DNA of 64,000 nt from Nitrospira sp. UBA5698 (GTDB taxonomy: Bacteria; Nitrospirota; Nitrospiria; Nitrospirales; Nitrospiraceae). This document shows, one piece after another, positions 18,301 through 25,430 of this stretch. The stretch is taken from positions 111,840 through 175,839 of the forward strand of contig DIHK01000037.1 in assembly GCA_002420115.1 (NCBI GenBank), given 5' to 3'. Each line of letters begins with the position of its first letter. Position 1 is the stretch's first letter. The notes beneath the pieces were generated by a model. It was not told the origin of the DNA, did not search any database, and was given only the letters and a program-made list of their open reading frames with translations. Made by a program: the position numbers and the translations under genes.

Positions 18301-18834
18301 GTGGCTTCCGTTCAATCGTTTGACGCGAGAACATTGTTGCAGATGGCTCTCGATTGGATTTCTAGTTCAAGGGCCTGGAATGCGGGTGACCTACTGCTAG
18401 TGTATTTGGCGTTGTCGGAACCCATCGATGTAGAACAGACGGAAAGAATTCTCGCGGCGATGCGGCAGTTGGATTTGAGTCAATTTCACGAGGAACAGGA
18501 CTTTCTGCTGGCTTGCGGGGTGATTGCCCGGTGCGGGGCAGCAACTAAGGATCCTGGCATCCATCTTGAGGCGTTAGAGAAACTGACGGACGCTTGGAAT
18601 AGTAGAGCAAGTACGCTCAATCATTATGTGGCGATCATGGATGCTGCCCAAAAGCTCTGCCTGGGCATGGGCGGAGTTGAGAGCTTCTACAACTGGTGGG
18701 AGCGCACTATCAATGCAAGTCAAAGAGAGCTCCCGTCAGAAGTGCAAGGATTGGTTTCTGGTCTCACATGGACTACTCCGCTTAGCTGTCAGAATTCATT
18801 GCCTGGTATTCGCGCGAAGCTCCTGATGCTGTAA
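12322..18834 (+). CDS. Giant Mrr-like nuclease / TPR / PIN-like protein, 2170 aa
   Basis: A single long soluble protein. Residues about 44-170 fit an Mrr-type PD-(D/E)xK nuclease: LSWENFERL helix, GIDLI with Asp83, then YQCKR giving Q100-x-K102. Residues about 270-880 are helical pairs resembling degenerate TPRs (for example KACLEKAQNLDPS, EEAFQLAQRAIEMTPTDPS). Two PIN-like regions follow: GILLDYTS at 954-961 with a later GRTDALLFYHA, and LVLDIETAEFF near 1129 with WTDDRMINRHA at 1233-1243. The last 900 residues are helical with no family I recognise. No Walker motifs or membrane segments are seen. The size, a nuclease at one end, and its place as island cargo suggest a genome-defence effector. 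That role is inference. The ATG at 12322 has no strong ribosome site. Confidence 0.75.
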   Translation: MPKRTPGRRPSSQTSELPSYLFIKPQQDTPVPPPTRTRAQSLPFSELSWENFERLCKALVEKESDVKSCKLYGRQGHSQHGIDLIALSKNLKDKQPRVYQCKRVEKYRAAQIKEAVKKFTDNIPTLKRKWRTIPSKFVLCCRCSLRSPDCQDEIVRQRNQLAKGRVSFEAWDEEELSRQLKDHPRIVDEFFDREWVRAFNGQESAMALSQMVALDSSQASPKGGPIASLLMSKDIEIQTLTSVLDEQLLSQCKAIRESFQKGVQQKSMQAIQAYLERFDTDLSLASKVVRAKFWYTAGILQWQIPQTRSQAKACLEKAQNLDPSLDIRSLSARILFTEGKAKEALEVLAHPNTQQVATLKLAILLDLRKMDEFDALWQTVSVERDDSDYELLAYRQRLDRKFEQAVQSIQVIIERSPHIPSHLLAAGHIYFWYAIPEHLDKAPRSILPPWIHPHFYAPTAAQAQLLEKASNFYLQAHSVVSGVGPTEASQAREIEEFILLCRAYHPLQRIQAEELATRLLSEDPTVFTALFYCLEWDVSFDMNRSIAKLESKRAAQVANTNDLLILCQLYDRKGDHEHAIRLMEAEKPRFSSTRDAGLWVELMSGLYIKTGQASKARSLRDEAASDPTMSLRLQALEHDIAGNRDTTEQAALKAWRTSQSLIDLINLCGFYRKTEQWAKLVPAAEQLVSLAPDPRSLWYRVESLYHTHLYQQCLDVIEKQRPVWLEPSILDNIRRIEIECLTKLNRLDRAVIQLEAIRRERPSTEVIQRLVDAYFRLGRRDYAVKTLREAAAEPSADTHLLIGTSQLLVHENPEEAFQLAQRAIEMTPTDPSVWMFFIETGFLTGHDPEASQRLQEFRERFPTSTAIEAVSFSDLMQRMAAQQQAQQERWELYRRAEAPVHVLMDVEHHPLGFDWYVRFRTNRKAVTWNKKVPVYANHGSRRVETGAIPLETKGILLDYTSLLLCHELSLFQILEQAFERIILAPSTLSLIQTESLKAAHFQVSRHTISLAVKTALESGEIRILTDIPRDEVLNAFQVQQLGRTDALLFYHAKREKGLVLVQHLTKEAFGPLELNEELSRARVFPYEVLTAMCEIGALSRHELASIAVACNSQPCREDRVQLLTKKPFLVLDIETAEFFARHEWLEGLTRAFQIGIPKHETEHTTHVLEEFRLRQEASEWLNKLNGYLSERLNQRFFFPSMTLPASRMGDKGQCARVLEELIYSTRVEPYPLWTDDRMINRHAHAEQQPIATIDNVLEFVTTKGLLSTDQYYDYLVQLMQLNVLYLSIPFGLVVHYLRRAGLSVEGVLRETYELKIIRRYSAYVFSHGTALHPLPIEQGKPSEAATYFYYFRETCRQAVIELWTDEALTKQHKELASKWIIECLWKGMEDIAHLEPHPLSSEDMVAISQALLIGFGLVMAFADVKRRGENAATYLSWLHEAHLESHWQSNSNLKPLVLKKIRQVITDMVEKEKGDRRQITLALFAHVLATTSKHLAALILSDDKLKSIFQDHLKETVVVTEGLKVPAKEWEQWGFGAITAGAGTRQHVALGDKTLTIYWHEPSPFTAGLGLLQSKADGSVMSVVQSDSFLKLRHPIRTIREQALQAFIPYLGIHNDAIIRLLQKAVSDGDRQTFAREVEQQTERSWNFFWERLKQLVIAQIGIHESVAFPPQPEIFERWLNLPSATYHDQATFAEAYTRAIEENIRAEGIEKTVAKVFGLPVGRCFDPNTALGNRLRSDGPEKDQIIGHLLACSRTTSNPIFLLNSLEALLQFALPNPTVQNAITQILIKLLAPSKDPDTLRLPSSFRLYASALRFAWYRMESLEVYGSMPVLQRILMAYTYATGIMNLADSLRDRENYDMDREFLAEWMDSRVSRPGTAVFEDLFEEHLEVSHPMGMGPFRMTVAPTLQILAAQKESLAPFRDEVLRLVIDTARSMVQATFEGGWEIYHPFVTTRNWFRAPWGRNAIVSLKELLEGLLNDDLSRLGPADTEVVASVQSFDARTLLQMALDWISSSRAWNAGDLLLVYLALSEPIDVEQTERILAAMRQLDLSQFHEEQDFLLACGVIARCGAATKDPGIHLEALEKLTDAWNSRASTLNHYVAIMDAAQKLCLGMGGVESFYNWWERTINASQRELPSEVQGLVSGLTWTTPLSCQNSLPGIRAKLLML

Positions 18835-19072
18835 TCGAGATGGGAACTGTACAAGACCCAGCATCACATGGGTCGGGTCGCAGGGGTATCGAGTGACAGT
18901 CTAACACCTGTGAGGCGCACCGTCATGCCAGTTAGACCTATCAATTCCACCGCGTGATCCTCTCCGGTCCGCCGGTTCTGGCCTCTGCCTCCTGTTTTCT
19001 CTGTGACCTGTGCGGTGCCTTTTCTCCGCTCGTGAGAGACTGGTTTTTGAAGTGACACAAGGAGGAAACCCC

Positions 19073-19294
19073 ATGGCGACCAACACATCTTCATCCAAAC
19101 GCCCGGCTACCACTCTGCGATGTGGCAACATCAAGGCCACGATCTGGCAGAATGTCAGTGAGAAGGGCCCATTCTTCGCCACGACATTCTCGAGGCCCTT
19201 CAAGGATCAGTCCGGTGCCTGGCACAACGGCACCTCCTTCGGTCTCAATGACCTGGAGGCGCTGATGAATGTCGCCTTCGAGGCAAAGGAGTGA
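19073..19294 (+). CDS. Small conserved hypothetical protein (73 aa)
   Basis: 73 residues, soluble. The core TTLRCGNIKATIWQNVSEKG, then PFFATTFSRPFKD, then WHNGTSFGLNDLEALMNVA, looks like a compact beta-rich domain with a short C-terminal helix. I know no function; similar small proteins seem common on mobile elements. The ATG at 19073 has AAGGAGG with good spacing and is preferred to the upstream in-frame start at 19010. Its 5' region and coding part have decayed copies at 20156-20320, around 27545-27650 and around 28605-28730, so it behaves like a repeatedly copied cassette. Confidence 0.7.
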   Translation: MATNTSSSKRPATTLRCGNIKATIWQNVSEKGPFFATTFSRPFKDQSGAWHNGTSFGLNDLEALMNVAFEAKE

Positions 19295-19361
19295 ATGATT
19301 GCTCAAAGCTGACAGGCTGACCATAACTTCCGCGGGAGGGGAATGTTGTAGAATAATTGTG

Positions 19362-19402
19362 TTGCTGAAAGCAGCATCGTAAGGCGATGCCGCTTTCAGC
19401 AA
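19362..19402. terminator. Long hairpin between convergent genes
   Basis: Arms TTGCTGAAAGCAGCATCG (19362-19379) and CGATGCCGCTTTCAGCAA (19385-19402) pair over 18 bp with one mismatch and a 5-nt loop. It lies between the 73-aa gene and the converging PEP-CTERM gene. It can serve both directions, though T-runs are weak. Confidence 0.65.
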
Positions 19403-19417
19403 TGGACTGGATAAGGG

Positions 19418-20008
19418 TTATGAAGCTTTTCGCTTCTTCGTCACGACTAGCGCCGCCAGTCCTGTCCCGAATAACCACACGGCGGGAGGAAGAGGAACGG
19501 GATTCACGCTGGTCAAATCAATTCGGACAAAGGTCGTCGGGTTAAAGGATAACCCCTCCACGTTCACCTCTAACTTATTCCCGAGAAAGGTTACATCGCT
19601 GTCTGACAAACCTAATGTAGTAAGCGAGCGATCAATAGATGCTGAGGTGATAGTCGGCGTGGCAGCGCTGTCGAAGGTAAATAAGTATGAGTTGCGAAAG
19701 CCAGAAGCGAAGAGTGAAAACGGAGCTGAATTACCAAACCCTATGTCGATAAAAGCATCGCCGGCATTCACTGAAACATCAACCAGTGATAGCCCACTAG
19801 GGTTGCTCACCTCTAACGCCTTAACACTTGGAATTTCTATTCCTGGCTCAGTAACTGTGACAGTTTGTGTACTCGAAATCTTAATCTCTTGACTGGTTGG
19901 GAGGCTCTGAAAGACGGTCTCAAAACCCAGATTCGTCCCAATAAGGGCTGCTTCGCTGAGCTGCGCTATGGCACAGAACATAACCGCTACGATCGCTGCA
20001 AGCTTCAT
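19418..20008 (-). CDS. PEP-CTERM-type exported protein
   Basis: 196 residues with a signal peptide at the N-terminus (MKLAAIVAVMFCAIAQLSEA). The C-terminal sorting signal is PVPLPPAVWLFGTGLAALVV followed by KKRKAS: the proline-rich motif, a membrane helix and a basic tail recognised by exosortase systems. The middle part is Ser/Thr-rich with beta-strand character and no known domain. Such proteins are processed and released or anchored at the cell surface, often with exopolysaccharide. No exosortase gene lies in the window, so it would rely on one elsewhere in the genome. It is unusual as island cargo. Confidence 0.85.
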   Translation of the reverse strand: MKLAAIVAVMFCAIAQLSEAALIGTNLGFETVFQSLPTSQEIKISSTQTVTVTEPGIEIPSVKALEVSNPSGLSLVDVSVNAGDAFIDIGFGNSAPFSLFASGFRNSYLFTFDSAATPTITSASIDRSLTTLGLSDSDVTFLGNKLEVNVEGLSFNPTTFVRIDLTSVNPVPLPPAVWLFGTGLAALVVTKKRKAS

Positions 20009-20155
20009 AGGCTATACCTCCAAGTCAGAATAGTTGATGAAGATGAGCATTGTCCTAGTTGCACATCGTATCCCTAACATAGCTATATGTGGTTCCGTGT
20101 TAATTCTTAGTTAAGTTTGAAAGGGAAACTCAACAGCGGTTCCCGTCAGGTGTTA

Positions 20156-20320
20156 AACTGCGATCTGGCAGAATGTCGCGAGAAGGGACCCGTCTTCGCC
20201 ACGACTCTCTCTCGTCCGTTCAAGAATCAATCTGGCGCAATGGCACCTCATTCGATCTCAACGACGTGGAGGCGCTCATGAATGTCGCCTTTGAGGCGAA
20301 GGAGTGGATGACCGCTCACA
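20156..20320 (+). pseudogene. Decayed copy of the 73-aa gene
   Basis: The stretch from GCGATCTGGCAGAATGTC to GCGAAGGAGTGGATGACC matches the 19130-19300 part of the small gene base for base over long runs, but with indels and no start codon. The C-terminal segment (GGCGCTCATGAATGTCGCCT and flanks) is best preserved. It is a relic of a duplication inside the island. Confidence 0.75.
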
Positions 20321-20666
20321 CACTGAAGCGGTAAGCGTCTTCACGGGAAGACTTCGGAGGCTTCCATTTGAATCACAGCGGAACTCTGATGTACTGAGTC
20401 GAGTATGCGCAGACCCCAGATCTATCCGTAACGTTCTCTTTGAATACACAAAGCATCTCATCGTGAGCGAATAGACCTAACCAGAACTACACTTTAAAGA
20501 CACAGACAAACTCCGCTAATAGGTATAGGGCTCCTTTCAGGGGCACGAATAAAGCTTATTCCCGCCTAAACTGTACTTCCCATTTCACACAAGAAAATTG
20601 TGTGGATTTTTTGTTGGCCATCATTCATTGCAATGGTGTGCATCGCCCCAAGTGCCCAATCGCGTC

Positions 20667-20696
20667 TTGAATACGTTGTGGTACCTACAGTATAAG
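20667..20696 (+). promoter_or_regulatory. Likely promoter of the secreted three-gene cassette
   Basis: TTGAAT (20667-20672) and TATAAG (20691-20696) are 18 nt apart, about 50 nt before the ATG at 20747, which has AGGAGG at good spacing. Confidence 0.45.
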
Positions 20697-20746
20697 TTCT
20701 TCCGCATAGCAAGATCATAGGTTCCTGGATCCGTATAGGAGGCACG

Positions 20747-23700
20747 ATGCAGAGCCGCGATTGGAGTATCTACCTAATATTGGCTATTGGAAGCCAGGCA
20801 GTATCGTGCTTTTACATGGATGAGGCGCTGGCTAAAGGGAAGGCCCTTCCCAGCCCACAATCAATTGATTTAGAGCTAACAACTAAAGGTGCTCCAGGCA
20901 TGTCCATGGCCACTTATGGGCTTGTAACAAAGGACCTCCGTCCAGCCAACAAGGAAGATCGAGCAAAGTTTAACAACCTGGTGCGAACGACGATATCTCA
21001 GATGAATAATGCGGATAATCCACCGCTATCTGAAGCTCCCATTAATGCCTATCTCAAGGCTGCTAACAAAACAATCCAGACATATCAGCAGAATGTGGAT
21101 GCCACAAACAGTGCACGGACGGGTAATCAGCAGTTTGGCATCATTGGAGCTGGAGGGGCAGCAGCCCTTGCTGTTGGCAGCACAGTCACAATGGGCGTTG
21201 CTACTGCTGTCGGTGCAGCAGGCATTGGCTTATACGCATTGCATATGGATACCAAATTTGATCAGCAGTTGAAGAAATATGAGGCGGAGTACACAAAGAA
21301 AATGGGCGATTTGCTTACAACCTCCCTGGCGAAAGACTCTACGCTGATTCAAAGCATCCATGAACGAGCAACTAATAACGCAACTGCAAGAACAGTACTC
21401 GATGAGCTTACCAAAACTAATAGCAACCTGAAGGAACTTCTTACGCAATTCCCGGCAGGTGAGGCACGAGAACGTGCCAAGATGAGTATGGCAAACACCC
21501 TTAGTAAATCCGCACAGCGTGCAAGCACAATAACGCCCAAAGAACTCAAAGCACTAGAAAACGAAGCCGCTGAAACAAAGAAACGAGTCACTGTAATCGA
21601 GGCAGGATTCGCAGAGTTTCAGAAAACAACTCGTCAGAGTTTCTTCGCTGTAGAAACAGCGCTCAATTCTCAAGCTCTTGCTATAAAGCAAATGAATAAG
21701 GACCTCTCGGCGGTAAAAACAACTGCGGTGCAAACCGCCCACGATGTCGAGATTATGCAGGAAGTAATGTGGGGAAAACTTTCGAACGAAGAGAAACTAT
21801 ATGCGCTTGACCATGGTCTGATGCGAAAGCTCGATCCTAAGACACGAGAAGAAACTCGGACAGCGCTCCAGAGGGCCGTTGAAGCAGAGAAGCTCTCAGA
21901 AAGGGTCGACACAGGCCTAGCCTATGCCAAAGGAGCAGCCATCGTAATTAACAGGCTCGGGGGACAAGTTGACATTGAACAACTCGATAGGAATATCAAG
22001 ATTGCAGAACAAGCCTCAGCTCTGGTCAGCAACATCATCGGCCAAAACTATCTTGGCGCCGTGATGGCACTAGGTGGACTTTTTGGAGGAGATGAGGGAC
22101 CTGATGTAGGAGAAATGCGCCATCAGCAAGTCCTACAAAAGCTTGATGAAGTGGTGCGGCTGCAAAAAGAAACCTTGAAGGCGTTAGGCGAGCTCTCTCG
22201 TCAGATTGCTGACTCTACTGAGTCGGTCATGGAGAAGTTGGTAGACCTTGAATATAAAATCGACCACATACGTCAGATGCAGTGGCACAATACCGATCAA
22301 ATCCCACAGGGCCAGTGTTCTTACTTTCGGGCCCGCGCTAAGAAAGATTACAACATGGATGCCTCTTGGGCCTTTCCTTCATATGAAAGCAGGCAAACCC
22401 ATTTTGCCAAAAACTTTGATTCCTTCAACGCCTGCACCAAATATCTTGACCAAGGCATTGCTCGAATAAACCCTGAGGACTCTACAGTCCACTACGCGTT
22501 AGGTGTATCAAGCGTCAACCTCACAAAGGCAAAGAACTTCACAAGTGTTCACTGGGCCCCAATGTTTCAACTAACAAAAGAATTGCTTGGGGCCAAGGGA
22601 AACCCAAATTGCTTAGCGCGACTCCTGAGTGTTGCCTCCCAGCCTCCCCAGCACTTTGGCGATATTACTCACGAGACATTCTTATGTGCAGGCACCTCCG
22701 ACATCCCAGGATCCGCAGCGGGGGTCTACAGAAACTATGAGGGGGATCCAGTCCATGGGGACGGAGCATTGAGCGAATACTTGTACTTTCCATCAGTTCG
22801 TTTCATCGGAAATCAGCTTGCCTTTTTTGCCCCGTATTTCGAATTGCAAACAGGAGATAAAAGGCTGTTGTCGAAGAAGGAATTGGCCAGAGGTACGGAA
22901 GTGCCTAATGCACCGACCAAAGGGGAAATCTGGATGGGGCAATTCCTGGACATTACTAACATTGAGCTTGCACAGGAAACCATCTATTCAGGAGCACTTC
23001 TAGCCAAAGAGGCGGGGAACACTATCCTGAGAAAGAGCCAATTTGGTGAGGTGCCGATCGATCCACAAAAGCCTACACCGTATGATCACTGGCGCAGCTG
23101 CTTCCAAAGGCTGGAACAAAACATTTCTATAAATCAGGATCAGACGTGTGTCGACGCTTCGGGTCAACTATGGGGGGATAAAACCATCAACAGCATGGAG
23201 GATCTTTCTAGGGCCAAAAAGAAATCCACCTGCAAGGACCTGAAGCCCGACTATCCCGAGGGGAAATACTTTGCCGCACTGTGTCTCATGGAAAGCAATC
23301 CACTCTTCCGTCAGAACGTGGTGACATATCTTGTCCTGTCCGCTCTCGAAGAATCGCGTAGTCTAAACGCAGCCAAAGAAACAAAGGGGCAATTCACCGA
23401 CGGAACGGAAGTGGCCTATCGCGTAGCGTACTACTACAACAATCCCTACTGGATGGCCAAACTACTCCCGGGGTTACCGATTGAGTGGGGTAGTCAAAAA
23501 GATGGCAAGGATGGGATCGAAGGGGAAGGTTGGCACCTCAAGCTGCGCAAACGAACTGGGGAGCTTTGGTACGTGCCGCTCCCCTCTCCTTATGCGGTGA
23601 AAACCGGAATGATTGCCTACTCGCCTGTTATGCGAGAGGCCGAGGAATACCGTAATAGAATTATGCAGCGGTACCTTTTCCATAGCTTGCATCGTCAAGT

Positions 23701-23902
23701 CCTCACAGATAAAGACCTCTCGGCCCAAACAAAGGGTCAGACGTTAAAACTCTTGCACCAAATAGCCCTGTATTCACGTGACACCGTGATGGGAAACGTC
23801 ATGGATGGCTCACCCGATCCAAGCCTCACTCCAACATCGGTGTCTACTAGCATGAAAAAGACCACCACATCCAAGTCAGTAGCAGTTCAGAAGAGGAAAT
23901 AG
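20747..23902 (+). CDS. Large exported coiled-coil protein with glycine-rich hydrophobic hairpin, 1051 aa
   Basis: No family recognised. The N-terminus has a hydrophobic export segment (about 8-22) with a Cys at 21 in a poor lipobox, so it may be secreted or a lipoprotein. Residues 129-166 are an uncharged Gly/Ala-rich stretch (IIGAGGAAALAVGSTV, TMGVATAVGAAGIGLYAL) that could form a membrane hairpin. Residues about 168-345 and 455-512 are heptad-like coiled coils, with a second weakly hydrophobic segment at 424-448. The C-terminal half (520-1020) is globular with scattered Cys and Trp. This order recalls alpha-helical pore-forming proteins, but that is an analogy only. Two paralogous small exported proteins follow, the first 9 nt downstream. 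Confidence 0.7.
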   Translation: MQSRDWSIYLILAIGSQAVSCFYMDEALAKGKALPSPQSIDLELTTKGAPGMSMATYGLVTKDLRPANKEDRAKFNNLVRTTISQMNNADNPPLSEAPINAYLKAANKTIQTYQQNVDATNSARTGNQQFGIIGAGGAAALAVGSTVTMGVATAVGAAGIGLYALHMDTKFDQQLKKYEAEYTKKMGDLLTTSLAKDSTLIQSIHERATNNATARTVLDELTKTNSNLKELLTQFPAGEARERAKMSMANTLSKSAQRASTITPKELKALENEAAETKKRVTVIEAGFAEFQKTTRQSFFAVETALNSQALAIKQMNKDLSAVKTTAVQTAHDVEIMQEVMWGKLSNEEKLYALDHGLMRKLDPKTREETRTALQRAVEAEKLSERVDTGLAYAKGAAIVINRLGGQVDIEQLDRNIKIAEQASALVSNIIGQNYLGAVMALGGLFGGDEGPDVGEMRHQQVLQKLDEVVRLQKETLKALGELSRQIADSTESVMEKLVDLEYKIDHIRQMQWHNTDQIPQGQCSYFRARAKKDYNMDASWAFPSYESRQTHFAKNFDSFNACTKYLDQGIARINPEDSTVHYALGVSSVNLTKAKNFTSVHWAPMFQLTKELLGAKGNPNCLARLLSVASQPPQHFGDITHETFLCAGTSDIPGSAAGVYRNYEGDPVHGDGALSEYLYFPSVRFIGNQLAFFAPYFELQTGDKRLLSKKELARGTEVPNAPTKGEIWMGQFLDITNIELAQETIYSGALLAKEAGNTILRKSQFGEVPIDPQKPTPYDHWRSCFQRLEQNISINQDQTCVDASGQLWGDKTINSMEDLSRAKKKSTCKDLKPDYPEGKYFAALCLMESNPLFRQNVVTYLVLSALEESRSLNAAKETKGQFTDGTEVAYRVAYYYNNPYWMAKLLPGLPIEWGSQKDGKDGIEGEGWHLKLRKRTGELWYVPLPSPYAVKTGMIAYSPVMREAEEYRNRIMQRYLFHSLHRQVLTDKDLSAQTKGQTLKLLHQIALYSRDTVMGNVMDGSPDPSLTPTSVSTSMKKTTTSKSVAVQKRK

Positions 23903-23911
23903 GAGGAAACG

Positions 23912-24367
23912 ATGCGGATCATTCTCTTGTGCCTTGCATTTCTACACTCTTTGCCAGCACACGCCGAAAAAATTTCTGTTTTTGATCAGTATTGCGTAGC
24001 AAACGAGGTCAGGGCGTGCATCGGTCAAGTTCTGAAGAACAAAGAGGTTCTTTCTTGCGAGAACGGAGAACTCCCAGATAATAGTAATATCTGCACGAAA
24101 GTCTATCCATATAACATCTATTCGCAACAGAGGCCTGAAAAGTTCCAGGAAGCTTTTCTCTTTTGCGAAAAGGTAGTTCACTATTCAATGGCGCCGTCCA
24201 AGTGTTCCCACGTCATCGACATTCCCTCATCTGCCCAACTGGACACGTTCAATAAGAACTTTAATGATAATTTTGTTCGCGCGCTGGAAAAGGCTTTCAC
24301 GGAGAAAACGGGTTCATCCGCTGCTCCAGCAACACCAGCGTCTGCCCCAGCGCCAGCTAAGCCGTGA
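23912..24367 (+). CDS. Small exported six-cysteine protein A
   Basis: 151 residues with a clear signal peptide (MRIILLCLAFLHSLPAHA). The mature part has six cysteines in the order YCVANEVRACIG, LSCENGELP, NICTKV, LFCEKVV, SKCSHV, which suggests disulfides in an oxidising compartment. It ends in a helix (FNKNFNDNFVRALEKAF) and an Ala/Pro tail (APATPASAPAPAKP). It is paralogous to the next gene along its whole length. It starts 9 nt after the 1051-aa gene with GGAGG as ribosome site, so it is almost certainly co-transcribed and functionally linked to it. Function unknown. Confidence 0.8.
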   Translation: MRIILLCLAFLHSLPAHAEKISVFDQYCVANEVRACIGQVLKNKEVLSCENGELPDNSNICTKVYPYNIYSQQRPEKFQEAFLFCEKVVHYSMAPSKCSHVIDIPSSAQLDTFNKNFNDNFVRALEKAFTEKTGSSAAPATPASAPAPAKP

Positions 24368-24425
24368 GCGGTTCACTGTCAGCTACCCACATAATGACCG
24401 ACTGTGTGATAGAAAGGGGCTCAAT

Positions 24426-24950
24426 ATGCAGATCATTCTAGTTCTCATGGCGCTATTATTCCCCTCGGTAAGCAGTGCCCAAGCAATAACAGGCCTTGAT
24501 CATAAATGCGTTTCGGAGAGTATAAGGCGATGCATGGGCAATTTTGCTGGACATAAATCAAGCGATACCTGTCCCGCTGGAACACTACCAGTTCCTGTGG
24601 GTAGTGGTGATGCAGGAGGAGGAAACTGTATCTCGCTTCTACGTCCTACTGAAAAAGAACAGGTACAGGGTGGCATTGTCACCAAGAGGAATAAGGCGAT
24701 AACGACATCAGGTCAGCCTCTTAGCTATGCAGAGGAACTTGTTCGTTTCGAATGGTGTGAGAAAATTGTTTTGTACACGCTCGCTCAAGAGGAAGGTTGC
24801 CTAAGAGGCATGCCATCAGCAGAGCATTTTGATAGCTTCAACAAGGCCTTCCTCGACAAGTTTAAAGATGCGCTAGAAAAGGCATTCCCACCAAAGAGCG
24901 CGGAATCCGCCGCCTCGGCAACACAGTCTGCAGCTCCAGTCAAGCCGTGA
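24426..24950 (+). CDS. Small exported six-cysteine protein B
   Basis: 174 residues, start at 24426 with AAAGGGG upstream. The longer in-frame opening from 24264 overlaps the previous gene and lacks a signal. The signal peptide is MQIILVLMALLFPSVSSAQA. All six cysteines of the previous protein align: KCVSESIRRCMG, DTCPAGTLP, GNCISL, EWCEKIV, EGCLRG. The helix FNKAFLDKFKDALEKAF and the Ala/Pro tail are also shared. The pair is an old tandem duplication inside a three-gene cassette. Possible roles are accessory or binding subunits of the large exported protein; this is inference. Confidence 0.8.
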   Translation: MQIILVLMALLFPSVSSAQAITGLDHKCVSESIRRCMGNFAGHKSSDTCPAGTLPVPVGSGDAGGGNCISLLRPTEKEQVQGGIVTKRNKAITTSGQPLSYAEELVRFEWCEKIVLYTLAQEEGCLRGMPSAEHFDSFNKAFLDKFKDALEKAFPPKSAESAASATQSAAPVKP

Positions 24951-25188
24951 GGATCTCAGCAGGTCGGATCTTGTATTGTGCATTGTGATAGTCACCACCA
25001 GGAAATAATTCTCTCACCAGGTACACGTATCACCACTGTGGTGAATTTTGTGACAAAACCCTGCAGGAAGGGAAGAAAAGAGACGGGAATGCATAGAGCT
25101 AATAGAATCGTCTAACATCTCAATATTACAGGGAATAATGGGGAAACCGTTGTCATAGCGAGCACTTGTCAAAAACTATTCTTTCGAG

Positions 25189-25234
25189 CTTTTAAGGCGA
25201 GGGCCCTGGGTTCGAGTCCCAGCCAGCTCACCAT
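25189..25234 (+). repeat. attR, copy of the tRNA-Lys 3' end
   Basis: 46 bp matching 9025-9070 with one mismatch. It lacks the 5' half of the tRNA, so it is not a second tRNA gene. It marks the right end of the island. Confidence 0.92.
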
Positions 25235-25430
25235 CCCTAACCAAATGTTCATGCTTTCTCTCCAACTAGTCTAGGGCCTTGCCATAGGGCATAGTTCAGT
25301 CAAAGTTCTAGGATTTATAGGTACTTGCAAGGCATGGCCATTTTTACGGCACCACCGTTATTAAAAGTTGACCCGTCAATGCTTAATAACATATCCGCCT
25401 ATTCAGTAATCGTGAATAGAGAGTTCGACG

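Larger units (their letters stand above)
9025..25234. mobile_element. Genomic island integrated at tRNA-Lys, 16.2 kb
   Basis: The island lies between a 46-bp direct repeat of the tRNA-Lys 3' end (attL 9025-9070, attR 25189-25234). A tyrosine integrase gene abuts attL and an AlpA-like gene sits beside it, the standard arrangement of tRNA-targeting islands. Cargo genes at 12.3-18.8 and 20.7-25.0 kb look more AT-rich than the flanking core genes. No conjugation, packaging or replication genes are seen, so the element would need help to move between cells or is defective. Cargo: a nuclease/TPR/PIN megaprotein, a PEP-CTERM protein and a secreted three-gene cassette. Confidence 0.92.

Noticed and set aside
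25189..25264. Possible second tRNA-Lys gene
   Set aside because: Only the 3' half is present; the acceptor 5' strand and D-arm are missing, so it is attR.
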